Of a DNA stretch of 64,000 bases, positions 43,652 through 52,855 are shown piece by piece. The DNA is taken from NCBI RefSeq assembly GCF_009938015.1, contig NZ_AP021884.1, forward strand, positions 558,001 through 622,000. The letters run 5' to 3'. A program made the translations under genes and the position numbers. The notes below the pieces were generated by a model that did not search any database, was not told the origin of the DNA, and worked only from the letters and a program-made list of their open reading frames with translations. Numbering within the stretch: the first letter of the stretch is position 1; each line of letters starts with the position of its first letter. The DNA is from Sulfuriferula plumbiphila. Lineage in GTDB: Bacteria > Pseudomonadota > Gammaproteobacteria > Burkholderiales > Sulfuriferulaceae.

Positions 43652-45055
43652 TTATAACTGGTCTGGTTCGAGCTTGCCGATCGCCAGCTTGAGGCTGGCG
43701 CGCTGCACGGCGAGGTCATACTGGGCTGCCACCACATCGGCATGCGCCTTGTCCTGCTGGGCCTGGGCAGCGAGCAGTTCGGCGATGGTGGCCACGCCGC
43801 TGGCATAGCGCTTGTTGACTAGATTGGCTGCCGCATCGGCACTGGTCACGGCGAGCTGGCGCGCAGCCAGGCGAAATTCGGCTTCTTCGGCCTTGCGGCG
43901 CGAATCATCCACCTGCAAGGCAACCCCGTTTTCTGCCTGCACCAGGCGCGCCTGCTGCTCGGCATGCTTGGCTGAGGCGCGATCTACCGCGCCGCGCGTG
44001 ACGTTGCCGTCGAACATGGTCCAGCTTAGCGAGCCGCCCAGTGTGTAAGAGCTGGCAGAAAAGCCGATCTTGCTGTCATTCCAGTCCTGCCGCGCCATCA
44101 GCCCGACCTGCGGGTACAGGCCGGCTTTGGCTGCTTTGACACCCGCCTGCGAGGCGCCCAATTGGTCGCGCATGGCCTTCAGCTTCGGGTTGTCAGCCAG
44201 CGCCAGTGCGCGCAAAGCAGCGGCGCTTCCGGGGATGGCGGCCGGCATGACCGGTGCGCCGACGTCGAGCGGTTCGGACAAGGGCAGTCCTAGCAGAAGA
44301 TGCAGTTGATCCAGTGCGGCGGCTTCGGCGTTCCTGGCTTGCAACAGCTGGATGCGCACGTCTTCCAGTCGCACCTGCGCAGACAACAGGTCGCTCTTCA
44401 CCACCACGCCGCCTTTGACCAGGCTGTCGATGGTTTTGACCTGGGCGGCAGCGGCAGCCTCAGCCTGTTTCGCCACGCTGACGAAGGCGCGCGCGGAATG
44501 AACGCCCTGATAGGCTTGCAATACGTTGAAAATGACCTGCTGGCGTGCCGCCACATCGCCATGCTGGGCGGCCCTGATGTAGGCCTGCGCCTGTTCGATG
44601 TTGCCCTCAATCAGGCCGCCGGTATAAAGCGGCAGCTGGGCTTCCAGACGCGTGTTGAAATTGTTGACGCTGCCCGGGTGGTTGAGGTTGTCTGGCGCAA
44701 CGCCCAGCGCGGCCGGCCCGGTGAACTGGCTGGCACCAAAATCATTGAATGTGGCGTTGCGCTGCGATAGCTTGATGCCAAACGCGTTGAGTGCGTCGTT
44801 GGTACGCGTGGCATTGACCGAGGCGGTGAGCCGGGGCAGCCGGCTGCCTTGCGCCTGGCGCAGGCCGGCCAGGGCCTGATCAAGCTGGGCACGGCTGACG
44901 GATAAGTCCGGGTTCTGACGCAGCGCGGTTGCCACACACTGGTCAAAGTCAAGTGTTTGTGCCGTCGCAGCGGGAAGGTGCGCCAGCCAAAATGCAGCGG
45001 ATAGCAGCAGGGCACTGAGCCGCCTGACGTTATAGCGTGGTTGACGCAGATGCAT
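43652..45055 (-). CDS. TolC-family outer-membrane efflux channel
   Basis: A 467-residue outer-membrane factor with a signal peptide (LLSAAFWLAHLPAATAQ). It has two OEP repeats of about 200 residues each with long helical stretches. The first includes LDFDQCVATALRQNPDLSVSRAQLDQALAGLRQAQG; a second Q/A-rich repeat lies near the C-terminus. It is the first gene of the efflux operon. Its upstream gap of 277 bases holds an operator-like palindrome and the arsR terminator. Confidence 0.9.
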   Translation of the reverse strand: MHLRQPRYNVRRLSALLLSAAFWLAHLPAATAQTLDFDQCVATALRQNPDLSVSRAQLDQALAGLRQAQGSRLPRLTASVNATRTNDALNAFGIKLSQRNATFNDFGASQFTGPAALGVAPDNLNHPGSVNNFNTRLEAQLPLYTGGLIEGNIEQAQAYIRAAQHGDVAARQQVIFNVLQAYQGVHSARAFVSVAKQAEAAAAAQVKTIDSLVKGGVVVKSDLLSAQVRLEDVRIQLLQARNAEAAALDQLHLLLGLPLSEPLDVGAPVMPAAIPGSAAALRALALADNPKLKAMRDQLGASQAGVKAAKAGLYPQVGLMARQDWNDSKIGFSASSYTLGGSLSWTMFDGNVTRGAVDRASAKHAEQQARLVQAENGVALQVDDSRRKAEEAEFRLAARQLAVTSADAAANLVNKRYASGVATIAELLAAQAQQDKAHADVVAAQYDLAVQRASLKLAIGKLEPDQL

Positions 45056-45157
45056 TTTTACTTGCCCCCTGGCTCGTGGCCTGATCGGGCTGGCACGGAA
45101 TCGCGTGCATTACCCCCGCACAGGCTGTAGTTCTGAACAACACGACATGCTTATATA

Positions 45158-45179
45158 TTAGAGAATAATTATATTCTAA
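45158..45179. promoter_or_regulatory. AT-rich operator-like palindrome overlapping a -10 box
   Basis: A 22-base dyad in which 18 positions match their complement. The outer arms are TTAGA and TCTAA, and the centre is ATAATTAT. On the minus strand its centre contains TATAAT, the -10 box position for the tolC operon. Such A+T-rich dyads are typical of BigR/SqrR-type ArsR sites. Binding by the ArsR encoded next door is inference. Confidence 0.5.
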
Positions 45180-45288
45180 CTATTATAGTCGAAGCAAACG
45201 ATATTCTGGATTATAAGCGTGTTAGAGCGCTTGTCTGACCGGATGCTGGCTGAAGTGAATGATTGGGAAGGCAGGAATGGCGATCAGA

Positions 45289-45323
45289 ACGCGCAGCCAT
45301 GGACCTTGTCCATGGCTGCGCGT
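45289..45323 (-). terminator. Strong hairpin after arsR
   Basis: Arms ACGCGCAGCCATGGAC and GTCCATGGCTGCGCGT (16 bp, perfect) with a three-base CTT loop begin ten bases after the arsR stop. No T-run follows. It should slow or end arsR transcription, so the tolC operon probably needs its own promoter. Confidence 0.6.
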
Positions 45324-45332
45324 GAGGAAGGT

Positions 45333-45683
45333 TTATTTTGAGAAACCGCAAAAAACATCGCGCATCATGCTGATCAGGCGCAAGGTGCGGGTATCGCCGA
45401 CGCGGTAGAATACGCGGTTGGCGTCCTTGCGCGTGCGCAGCACACCCTTGTCGCGCAGAATGGCCAGGTGCTGGGAGATGTTGCTCTGTGAGGTGCCGAC
45501 ACTGTCCACAATGTCCTGCACACTGACTTCGCGATCACCGAGTACGCACAATATCTTGAGGCGCAACGGATGCGACATTGCCTTCATGGCGCGCGAGGCT
45601 TGCTCAATGTGCTCGTCTTTGTCGATCAGGTCCACGTGTTCAAGGTTCAGGATGGTTGCAGTGCTTGCGTTAACAGTACTCAT
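45333..45683 (-). CDS. ArsR-family regulator, BigR/SqrR-like persulfide-sensor type
   Basis: A 116-residue winged-helix repressor. The HTH is VSVQDIVDSVGTSQSNISQHLAILRD. Two cysteines, Cys46 in LKILCVLGD and Cys112 in RDVFCGF, are 66 residues apart. The same spacing occurs in SqrR (41/107) and BigR (42/108), which form a polysulfide bridge on sensing reactive sulfur. The metal-binding ELCVCDL motif of arsenic-type ArsR is absent. The neighbouring rhodanese and DUF2892 genes resemble the E. coli ygaV-ygaP pair. Confidence 0.85.
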   Translation of the reverse strand: MSTVNASTATILNLEHVDLIDKDEHIEQASRAMKAMSHPLRLKILCVLGDREVSVQDIVDSVGTSQSNISQHLAILRDKGVLRTRKDANRVFYRVGDTRTLRLISMMRDVFCGFSK

Positions 45684-45828
45684 TGGTAAAGTACCCTTTA
45701 AAAATCAACTGATTTAAAGAATATTATAATGCAATCAGTATTAAAATATACTAAAATTGAATTATTAAAAAAATAGATTCAGTATAGAAAAGGTTGCGCC
45801 TGTTTGCGCACCGAAAGCAAATATAAAC

Positions 45829-47370
45829 ATGAAGGTAAAATCCGTTCTGCTGATTATCCTCGACGGCTTTGGCTGCCGTCGCTGCCGCACCGACAATGCC
45901 ATCGCGCAAGCCCGCAAACCCAATTGGGACAGACTCTGGCAAACCAGCCCGCACACCCTCATCCAGGCCTCAGAATCCGCTGTAGGGTTGCCTTCCGGGC
46001 AGATGGGCAACTCCGAAGTGGGGCACCTCAACATCGGTGCAGGGCGTGTGGTGTACCAGGAATTCACGCGTATCGATCTGTCCATCAGCAGCGGTTCGTT
46101 TTATACCAACCCGGCGTTGCTGGCGGCGATAGCCACCGCAAAAAACAACGGCAAGGCGCTGCATATCCTGGGGCTGCTCTCCGATGGCGGTGTGCACAGT
46201 CACGAGCTGCACATCCACGCCATGCTGGAAATGGCCGCGCGCGAAGGCCTGGAAAAAATATACCTGCATGTGTTTCTGGATGGTCGCGACACGCCCCCCA
46301 AAAGTGCAGAAGTCAATCTGCAGCGTTTGCAGGCAAAAATCGAACAGTTGCAAGTCGGGCGTGTGGCCTCGATGATCGGGCGCTATTTCGCCATGGATCG
46401 CGACCGTCGCTGGCAGCGAGTCAAAGCTGCCTATGATCTGATTACTCAAGGGCGTGCCGAATACACCGCGCCTGATGCATTGACCGGCCTGGCGCAAGCC
46501 TACGCGCGCGGCGAAAGCGACGAATTCATCAAGGCCACGGCGCTTGTGGCACCGGGCGAGAAGCCTGTGCGTATCGAAAATGGTGATGCGGTGGTGTTCA
46601 TGAATTTCCGGTCAGATCGTGCACGGCAGATTTCGCGCACCTTTATCGAACCGGATTTCAGTGAATTCGAACGCGAGTACCAACCCCGGCTTGGCGCATT
46701 TTGTACGCTCACCGGTTACAGTGACGAATTCAATGTATCGGTGGCATTCCCGCCGGAGCGCATTCGCAACGGCTTTGGCGAGTATGTCTCAAAAACAGGC
46801 CTGAAACAGCTGCGCATTGCCGAGACTGAAAAATATCCGCACGTCACGTTCTTTTTCAATGGTGGCGAGGAAACGGTTTACGAGGGCGAGGAGCGCATCC
46901 TGATCGCTTCGCCGGATGTTGCCACCTACGACATGAAGCCGGAGATGAGCGCTTATGAGCTCACCGACAAGCTGGTGAGTGCAATTGAAACCCGCAAGTT
47001 CGACGCCATCATCTGCAACTATGCCAATGCGGACATGGTCGGCCACACCGGCAATCTGCCTGCCGCCGTGCGCGCCATCGAAGTGCTGGACGAATGCATC
47101 GGGCGCGTCATCCCGGCGATGCTGGAAACCGGTGGCGAGGTCATCATCACCGCCGACCACGGCAACGCCGAGATGATGCTGGACGAGCAAACCACCCAGG
47201 CACACACCGCACATACCACCAACCTGGTGCCGTTACTTTATGTCGGCAAGCGCCGTGTGCATCTGGCGGAAAACGGTGCGCTGGAAGATGTGAGCCCCAC
47301 ACTGCTCAAATTGATGGGGCTGCCTCAGCCGTCCGAAATGTCCGGAAGATCGCTGATCGAGTTCGAGTGA
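45829..47370 (+). CDS. gpmI: 2,3-bisphosphoglycerate-independent phosphoglycerate mutase
   Basis: A 513-residue alkaline-phosphatase-superfamily enzyme that interconverts 3- and 2-phosphoglycerate using Mn. The N-terminal LLIILDGFG has the metal-binding Asp. The catalytic Ser is in [21 protein letters not shown]. The C-terminal metal site is [13 protein letters not shown]. It is full length. Its stop overlaps the envC start (GTGA), a common pairing. Confidence 0.96.
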   Translation: MKVKSVLLIILDGFGCRRCRTDNAIAQARKPNWDRLWQTSPHTLIQASESAVGLPSGQMGNSEVGHLNIGAGRVVYQEFTRIDLSISSGSFYTNPALLAAIATAKNNGKALHILGLLSDGGVHSHELHIHAMLEMAAREGLEKIYLHVFLDGRDTPPKSAEVNLQRLQAKIEQLQVGRVASMIGRYFAMDRDRRWQRVKAAYDLITQGRAEYTAPDALTGLAQAYARGESDEFIKATALVAPGEKPVRIENGDAVVFMNFRSDRARQISRTFIEPDFSEFEREYQPRLGAFCTLTGYSDEFNVSVAFPPERIRNGFGEYVSKTGLKQLRIAETEKYPHVTFFFNGGEETVYEGEERILIASPDVATYDMKPEMSAYELTDKLVSAIETRKFDAIICNYANADMVGHTGNLPAAVRAIEVLDECIGRVIPAMLETGGEVIITADHGNAEMMLDEQTTQAHTAHTTNLVPLLYVGKRRVHLAENGALEDVSPTLLKLMGLPQPSEMSGRSLIEFE

Positions 47371-48629
47371 AACACGCGCCCAGACTGTTCGTATTGCTGG
47401 TATTGCTGAGTGGGGCGGGTAATGCGGTCGCAGTGTCCCAGGAAGATCTGGTCAGGCTGCGTCAGCATATCGAAGCGCTGCGCCGCGACAACGAAAATGC
47501 GCAGGCCAACCGCAGCCAGGCGGCGGATGCCCTGCAGCAATCGGAGCGCGCCATCAGCGATGCCAACCGGCGCGTTTATCAGCTCGATCGCGAGCAGGGA
47601 GCGGTGAAGCAAAGCCTGGCGCAACTGCGTGCGGATAGCGACGCTGCCAGACTGTCCGTCACCCGTCAGCAGCAACAACTGGCGCAGCTTCTCAACCAGC
47701 AGTATATGCGCGGTCGGGACGACACCGCCAAACTGCTGATGAATGGCCAGGATCCCAACCAGCTGGCACGCAACCTGCACTACTATGCCTGCCTTGCGCA
47801 AGCGCGCTCGGCCCTGATTGCGAGCTTGCATGCAGGGCTGGCGCGCCTCGATAAGCTTGCCCAGGCACAACAGGAAAAACAGGCGCAGCTCGACAGTATT
47901 CGCCAGCAGCGGCTTGCCCAGCGTCAGCAACTCGAAGTGCAGCGTCAGGAAAAACGCCGTGTAATAGACAAGTTGGGCGCGCAGATACAAAGCCAGCGCA
48001 AGGAAATTGCCACGCTGGAGCGCAACGAAAAACACCTTACCCAACTCGTAGAAGCGCTCGCCAAAGCGGCGGCTAAACGCGCTGCCGCCAGAAAAGCCGC
48101 GCAAGAGAGAGCCGCTGCAGCGCGCAGGAAGCATCATCAGGCTGCGCCTGAACGCGGCCAGGAAGTCACCCCGGAATCCCCTCGGCCCAGGCCGGCAACA
48201 CCTGTGCCGGAATTGGCTATAACCGGAACTTCGTTTGGACGCCTTAAAGGGCGGCTCGAGTTACCGGTTCATGGGGAACTTGTTCACCGTTTCGGTACTC
48301 CACGGGAACGGGGCGGCTCGTTGTGGAAAGGTTTGTTCTTCAAGGCGCGCGCCGGCCAGCCAGTACATGTTGTTGCTGCTGGCCGGGTGGTGTTTGCAGA
48401 CTGGCTGCGCGGGTTTGGCAATCTGATCATTGTTGACCACGGCAGTGGCTACATGAGTCTGTACAGTAATAATGAAACATTGTATAAGCAGGTGGGTGAT
48501 GCCGTCAGGGCGGGCGAAACCATTGCTGCCGTGGGCAATAGTGGAGGCGACCCGGATGCGGGGTTATATTTTGAATTGCGCTATCAGAGTCGGGCATTTG
48601 ACCCGATGAGCTGGATGGCAGGTAAATGA
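47367..48629 (+). CDS. envC: Murein hydrolase activator EnvC (M23 domain)
   Basis: A 420-residue protein with a signal peptide ([17 protein letters not shown]), a long coiled-coil region (about 25-240) and a C-terminal LytM/M23 domain (about 300-415). The degenerate M23 motifs include [19 protein letters not shown] and YFELRYQ; the canonical HxH zinc pair is not complete, as expected for amidase activators that are not hydrolases. It should activate AmiA/B-type amidases at the septum. It starts at GTG 47367. Confidence 0.88.
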   Translation: MKHAPRLFVLLVLLSGAGNAVAVSQEDLVRLRQHIEALRRDNENAQANRSQAADALQQSERAISDANRRVYQLDREQGAVKQSLAQLRADSDAARLSVTRQQQQLAQLLNQQYMRGRDDTAKLLMNGQDPNQLARNLHYYACLAQARSALIASLHAGLARLDKLAQAQQEKQAQLDSIRQQRLAQRQQLEVQRQEKRRVIDKLGAQIQSQRKEIATLERNEKHLTQLVEALAKAAAKRAAARKAAQERAAAARRKHHQAAPERGQEVTPESPRPRPATPVPELAITGTSFGRLKGRLELPVHGELVHRFGTPRERGGSLWKGLFFKARAGQPVHVVAAGRVVFADWLRGFGNLIIVDHGSGYMSLYSNNETLYKQVGDAVRAGETIAAVGNSGGDPDAGLYFELRYQSRAFDPMSWMAGK

Positions 48630-48640
48630 GGGAACAGGCA

Positions 48641-50053
48641 ATGCGCAGCAAACTGCAAAAAATCGGTCTGGTCGGTGCGGGGGTCATGCTGGGTGCGGCA
48701 CTCACCCTCAATTATTCTGCCGTGGCAGATCGCGAAGCCACGCAAGCGCTACCGCTGGACGAACTGCGCACTTTTGCCGAAGTATACGGCAAGATCAAAA
48801 GCGATTATGTCGAGCCGGTGGATGACAAAACCCTCATCGATTCCGCCATCAATGGCATGCTGTCCGGGCTGGATCCGCACTCGGCGTATATGAACGCCGA
48901 CGAATTCAAGGATTTGCAAGTCGGTACCCAGGGCGAATTCGGTGGCCTGGGCATAGAAGTGGGTATGGAAGACGGCTTTGTCAAAGTCGTTTCGCCGATT
49001 GATGACACTCCGGCCTTCAAGGCCGGTCTGAAACCGGGCGATCTGATCATCAAGCTGGACGATACACCAGTCAAGGGCATGACGATCAATGATGCGGTCA
49101 AGCGCATGCGCGGCAAACCCAACACGCCGATTGTGTTGACCATACTGCGTAAAGGCGTATCCAAGCCGTTTGCCGTCACTCTGATACGTGCTGTCATCAA
49201 GGTCAAAAGCGTGAAATACAAGCTGGCCGAGAATGGCTACGGCTATATCCGTATTACCCAGTTTCAGGAACGTACCGGGGAAGACCTGGCCCATGCCCTG
49301 GAAGTCCTGCAGAAGGATAACGGGGGCGCGCCACTGAAAGGTCTTGTGCTGGATTTGCGCAATGATCCGGGTGGCCTGCTCAACAGCGCAGTCGGTGTGG
49401 CAGCTGCTTTCGTCAAACCCAATTCGCTGGTGGTTTACACTGATGGCCGTACTGCGGATGCCAAGATGAAACTCAACGCCAGTCCTGAATATTACCTGCG
49501 AGGCAACCAGGCAGATTACCTCAAGGGCTTGCCTGCCTGGACCAAAACTGTGCCCATCGTGGTACTGGTCAATGGCGGTTCAGCGTCGGCATCGGAGATC
49601 GTGTCAGGTGCGTTGCAGGACGACAAACGCGCCATCATCATGGGTACGCAAAGTTTCGGCAAAGGCTCGGTACAGACGGTCCTGCCATTGGGTAACGGTA
49701 CGGGCATCAAGCTCACCACTGCGCGCTACTACACGCCAGCCGGACGCTCGATCCAGAACAAGGGCATCACCCCGGATATCGTGGTGGAAGAGGGCACGGT
49801 CACCGGAGCCCAACGCGACCCCAATCTGAATATCCGTGAGGCCGATCTGGACCGGCATCTTGACAATCCCCAAACAGGCACGCACAAGCCCGCAACTACA
49901 CCAGCAATCATCATCGTGCCGGAAAAACCCGCCAAGCCAGTTAAGCCGGAAAAATTAGAACCAGGCGAAGTCATCTCCAAAAATGATTTCCAGTTCAACC
50001 AGGCCTTAAGCCTGCTTAAGGGCTTGAGCATTATCCGTGCACGGGAAAAATAA
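48641..50053 (+). CDS. Carboxyl-terminal processing protease (S41, CtpA/Prc-like)
   Basis: A 470-residue periplasmic serine protease. The N-terminal anchor or signal MRSKLQKIGLVGAGVMLGAA is followed by a PDZ domain (about 90-170: GLGIEVGMEDGFVKVVSPID). The S41 catalytic region has NGGSASASEIVSGALQDDKRA with Ser and FGKGSVQ with Lys. AGGGA precedes ATG 48641, and ATG 48626 is a possible alternative overlapping the envC stop. It follows envC, the standard order in betaproteobacteria. Confidence 0.93.
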   Translation: MRSKLQKIGLVGAGVMLGAALTLNYSAVADREATQALPLDELRTFAEVYGKIKSDYVEPVDDKTLIDSAINGMLSGLDPHSAYMNADEFKDLQVGTQGEFGGLGIEVGMEDGFVKVVSPIDDTPAFKAGLKPGDLIIKLDDTPVKGMTINDAVKRMRGKPNTPIVLTILRKGVSKPFAVTLIRAVIKVKSVKYKLAENGYGYIRITQFQERTGEDLAHALEVLQKDNGGAPLKGLVLDLRNDPGGLLNSAVGVAAAFVKPNSLVVYTDGRTADAKMKLNASPEYYLRGNQADYLKGLPAWTKTVPIVVLVNGGSASASEIVSGALQDDKRAIIMGTQSFGKGSVQTVLPLGNGTGIKLTTARYYTPAGRSIQNKGITPDIVVEEGTVTGAQRDPNLNIREADLDRHLDNPQTGTHKPATTPAIIIVPEKPAKPVKPEKLEPGEVISKNDFQFNQALSLLKGLSIIRAREK

Positions 50054-50112
50054 GCGCCCGGAAAAACGGCTGACTTGCTAGGGCTGCCCGGTTGCGCGTA
50101 TTCTGATCACGC

Positions 50113-50541
50113 GTGCCGGAAAGTCGGCGTTTTCAAGTGCTTGTGATGAAACCCAGCGATCAGGAAAAAACCCGCGAAATCGTGTTCAGCGCGATGCCTG
50201 TGCGCCAGGCCGAGGCTGCGCTGGCTTTGCTGGATGGCATGCGGGGCATGCATGTGGAGCCGGGCCGCCACCCCAATAGTATCGTGGTGCATTACGACGT
50301 GTGTGACTACACCCTGGAAAAACTGGAGTCTGCCTTGCTGGCACAAGGATTTCACCTCGATAATGCCCTGTTGCAGAAACTGCGCCGCGCGCTGGTATAT
50401 TTTTGCGAGCGTAACCAGCGCGACAATCTCAGCGTGCCGCCGTCCCAACAAAAATCCGCCAAACCTTTCGTGGAGGCCTTTCAGCATCATCCCCACGGCG
50501 ACCAGGACGACACTCCGGAAGAGTGGCGTACTTACAAGTAA
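50113..50541 (+). CDS. Conserved-looking small protein, ferredoxin-like fold
   Basis: A 142-residue protein that I do not recognise by name. Its middle part (about 20-85) has a beta-alpha-beta-beta-alpha-beta rhythm: EIVFSAM, RQAEAALALLDGM, SIVVHYDV, TLEKLESALLAQG and FHLDN. This is like heavy-metal-associated or ACT-type folds but has no CxxC. The C-terminus is acidic and His-rich. It lies between ctpA and the MoeB-like gene. GTG 50113 has no ribosome-binding site, and ATG 50146 is a plausible alternative start. Confidence 0.6.
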   Translation: MPESRRFQVLVMKPSDQEKTREIVFSAMPVRQAEAALALLDGMRGMHVEPGRHPNSIVVHYDVCDYTLEKLESALLAQGFHLDNALLQKLRRALVYFCERNQRDNLSVPPSQQKSAKPFVEAFQHHPHGDQDDTPEEWRTYK

Positions 50542-50561
50542 CGCAGCCGCCGCACCCTGAC

Positions 50562-51314
50562 ATGAACGACGACCAGCTGCTGCGTTATAGCCGCCACATC
50601 CTGCTGCGCGAAATAGACGTGCCTGGCCAACAGCGCATCACCAATGCGCGCGTGCTGGTGATTGGCGCCGGCGGACTGGGCTCGCCGGTGTTGTTGTACC
50701 TGGCTGCGAGCGGGGTTGGGCAGATTACCGTGTGCGATGACGACAACGTGGACATCAGCAACCTGCAGCGCCAGATTGCCCATTGCAGCGATGCAATCGG
50801 TCGTAACAAGGCCGAATCTGCCGCCGCTGCCATGCGCGCGATCAACCCCGGCATAGATGTGCAGGTGTTGACACAGCGCCTGGCAGGCGCGGCATTGGCA
50901 GCCCAGGTCGCCGCTGCCGACGTGGTGATAGACGCCAGCGATAACTTTGCTACACGCCATGCCGTGAATCGCGCCTGTGTGGAACACCGCAAGCCTTTGG
51001 TCTCTGGCGCTGCGATAGGATTCGACGGCCAGGTCACGGTATTCGATCTGCGCTACGCAGGCAGCCCTTGCTATCATTGTCTGTATCCCGATACCGGCAG
51101 CAGTGACGAAATACGCTGTGCAGAAAATGGCGTGTTCTCACCGCTGGTAGGGATGATCGGTACAGTGCAGGCTGCCGAAGCGCTCAAATTAATGTGTGGC
51201 GCGGGTGAATCGCTCAATGGCAGGCTGCTGTTGCTTGACGCCCTCAACATGCAGTGGCGCAGTGTCCGTTTGCAGAAAGATCCGGGTTGCGGGGTATGCG
51301 GGATCCTGCGTTAG
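50562..51314 (+). CDS. MoeB/ThiF-family adenylyltransferase
   Basis: A 250-residue E1-like enzyme that adenylates the C-terminus of a small sulfur-carrier protein (MoaD or ThiS). It starts LLRYSRHILLREIDVPGQQRI. The nucleotide-binding loop is VLVIGAGGLGSPVLLYLAASG, and DDDNVDISNLQRQIAH follows. CysXXCys pairs (CYHC and CGVC) bind zinc. Neither moaD nor thiS is near. Its stop overlaps the convergent slmA stop by a few bases. Confidence 0.9.
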   Translation: MNDDQLLRYSRHILLREIDVPGQQRITNARVLVIGAGGLGSPVLLYLAASGVGQITVCDDDNVDISNLQRQIAHCSDAIGRNKAESAAAAMRAINPGIDVQVLTQRLAGAALAAQVAAADVVIDASDNFATRHAVNRACVEHRKPLVSGAAIGFDGQVTVFDLRYAGSPCYHCLYPDTGSSDEIRCAENGVFSPLVGMIGTVQAAEALKLMCGAGESLNGRLLLLDALNMQWRSVRLQKDPGCGVCGILR

Positions 51315-51901
51315 ACTTTCGCCTTCAGGTCGGCACTTAATAATGCCCATTGCGTCGTAAATGCCTCTGCGGGGAGGCGCCTGAATCCGCTTTTGGCGAA
51401 TTGGTGCCAGCGCCCAATGACATAGCATAGCAGCAGATTGCCCGCTGCCGTCGTATCCAGCTCGGCACGGGTATCGCCATTCCCTGCAGCGATACGCAGG
51501 CACTGGCGCAAGGTGGCTTCCAGGCGGTCATGCAATTGATTGATGCGCGCCTGCAGGCGATCGTTTTCGTTGACCAGTGCATCGCCAATCAATACCCGCG
51601 TCATGCCCGGATTTTTTTGTGCGAAACCAAGCAGCAGCGAAAGAATTGCCTCGGCCTGGCTGAGCCCGCTTTGCTGGCTGCCGGTGATTTTATTGATTAA
51701 CCCAAACACCGACTGTTCGATGAATTCAATCAGCCCCTCGAACATCTGCGCCTTGCTGGCAAAGTGGCGGTACAGCGCGGCTTCGGATACATCGAGCCGG
51801 GCTGCCAGCGCGGCAGTGGTGATTTTTTCACCACCGGGCGTTTCCAGCATGCCAGCTAAAGTTTGCAGAATCTGAAATTTGCGCTCTCCGGGTGCTGCCA
51901 C
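51311..51901 (-). CDS. slmA: Nucleoid occlusion factor SlmA (TetR fold)
   Basis: A 196-residue TetR-fold protein. The N-terminal KFQILQTLAGMLETPGGEKITTAALAARLDVSEAALYRHF and the central LIEFIEQSVFGLINKI, LLLGFAQKNPGMTRVLIGDAL and LQARINQLHDRLEATLRQ match SlmA, which blocks FtsZ assembly over DNA. GTG 51901 follows AGGGG by about six bases. The stop overlaps the convergent MoeB-like gene. Confidence 0.9.
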   Translation of the reverse strand: MAAPGERKFQILQTLAGMLETPGGEKITTAALAARLDVSEAALYRHFASKAQMFEGLIEFIEQSVFGLINKITGSQQSGLSQAEAILSLLLGFAQKNPGMTRVLIGDALVNENDRLQARINQLHDRLEATLRQCLRIAAGNGDTRAELDTTAAGNLLLCYVIGRWHQFAKSGFRRLPAEAFTTQWALLSADLKAKV

Positions 51902-52088
51902 GCCGTTCCCCTTTTATAGTGAGCATCTATGAAAATCCAAACCTCGTTGCGACCAGGCGTTGCCCAGAAACTTGAGTGCTTGCATGGAAATTATTACGGG
52001 ACGCACAAAAAATCATTCGTGTCCCGTCGCGCTCATGGTTTTGAATTTTTAGCGATGCTAAGCGTTTGATTACTGTTTAACTGAATAA

Positions 52089-52138
52089 TGGCGGGTCTGC
52101 ACGGACTTGAACCGTGTAGCAAGGGATTATGAGTCCCT
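52089..52138 (-). tRNA. 3' half of a tRNA gene with CAT anticodon (probable attachment-site remnant)
   Basis: Read on the minus strand: an anticodon stem-loop AGGGA-CTCATAA-TCCCT, a short variable region, a T arm CACGG-TTCAAGT-CCGTG and the acceptor strand CAGACCC followed by GCCA. The CAT anticodon and the acceptor sequence fit tRNA-Ile2 (lysidine-modified) better than tRNA-Met. No 5' half (D arm and GGGTCTG) is found upstream of it. The fragment starts near the anticodon stem, the segment many integrases use as attB, so it may be a duplicated att site. Confidence 0.65.
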
Positions 52139-52300
52139 GGCATAGGGTAACATTGGATAACAATTATTTATTATTAATAGGTTAGATAAAAACATGTTTG
52201 CTTTATGGCTTTGTTGTACGACTACGCCGCTGAGCCTGCGTTGAACTATTGCGCCGCACGTTTTTGTTGCCCCAATTGATGCCTTAATCAAGGTCAACCG

Positions 52301-52329
52301 GGCGCTAATTCTAACTGAGAATTGGCGCC
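52301..52329. repeat. 12-bp hairpin near the tRNA fragment
   Basis: GGCGCTAATTCT and AGAATTGGCGCC pair over 12 positions (one G-T wobble) around an AACTG loop. It is not followed by a T-run on either strand. It lies about 160 bases from the tRNA fragment. Confidence 0.45.
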
Positions 52330-52462
52330 AATGGTCATCAATACTACAACCTATATTCCGATATTCTGGAACCGGCTTGTCAAGGATGTGTGCCTGAAAT
52401 CAAAAGGAATCCAGCGCTATTGATCAATCAGTCACTACCCGTCACCCTCCGCTTTTTCCGCA

Positions 52463-52648
52463 ATGCCTCATACACCCGGCTGGTCCCTGCAAAATACTCT
52501 TTTATCAGCACGCACCTTGGCCGACTCCAGCGCATCCGAGCCATGGCCTGACATTACTCCAGATAACGTTTTTATCATGAGTAAAAGCGGTAACGTTATT
52601 GACATGGATCTGTGGGCCGTCTGCTTGACAGATCCCGCAAAAAAATAG
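52463..52648 (+). CDS. Short unrecognised open frame, possible remnant
   Basis: A 61-codon frame (MPHTPGWSLQ...TLADSSASEPWPDITPDNVF...). The composition is protein-like and the frame is in the gene-poor junction, but I recognise no family. It has no clear ribosome-binding site. It may be the broken end of a gene left by an integration event, or chance. Confidence 0.2.
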   Translation: MPHTPGWSLQNTLLSARTLADSSASEPWPDITPDNVFIMSKSGNVIDMDLWAVCLTDPAKK

Positions 52649-52855
52649 CGCAGTTAGTGCCCTGGTTCCAGCTGTCTTCAAACCTACCGTTTGGTGGACG
52701 AATGGCTAAAAAACCACCGGAGAAAGTGAACGATTCGAGGCCTCGCAATTATTGGTTGATAATTTCTAAATCAGTAGATTCCAATACGCTGATATACTGG
52801 ATCCGATTTGAATCAAGCTGTCCGATGTGTCGTCTGCTGGTTGAGGAGTTACAAC

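Larger units (their letters stand above)
51902..52855. other. Gene-poor region with tRNA fragment before cytochrome bd
   Basis: About 950 bases, locally rich in A and T (for example around 52150-52190), separating slmA from cydA. It holds a tRNA 3' fragment (52089-52138), a 12-bp hairpin (52301-52329) and a short unrecognised frame (52463-52648). No other gene is convincing. The composition shift and the tRNA fragment suggest an integration boundary. Confidence 0.6.

Noticed and set aside
52410-52440. FNR-like half-site TTGATCAATCA before cydA
   Set aside because: The second half does not match ATCAA at the required spacing.
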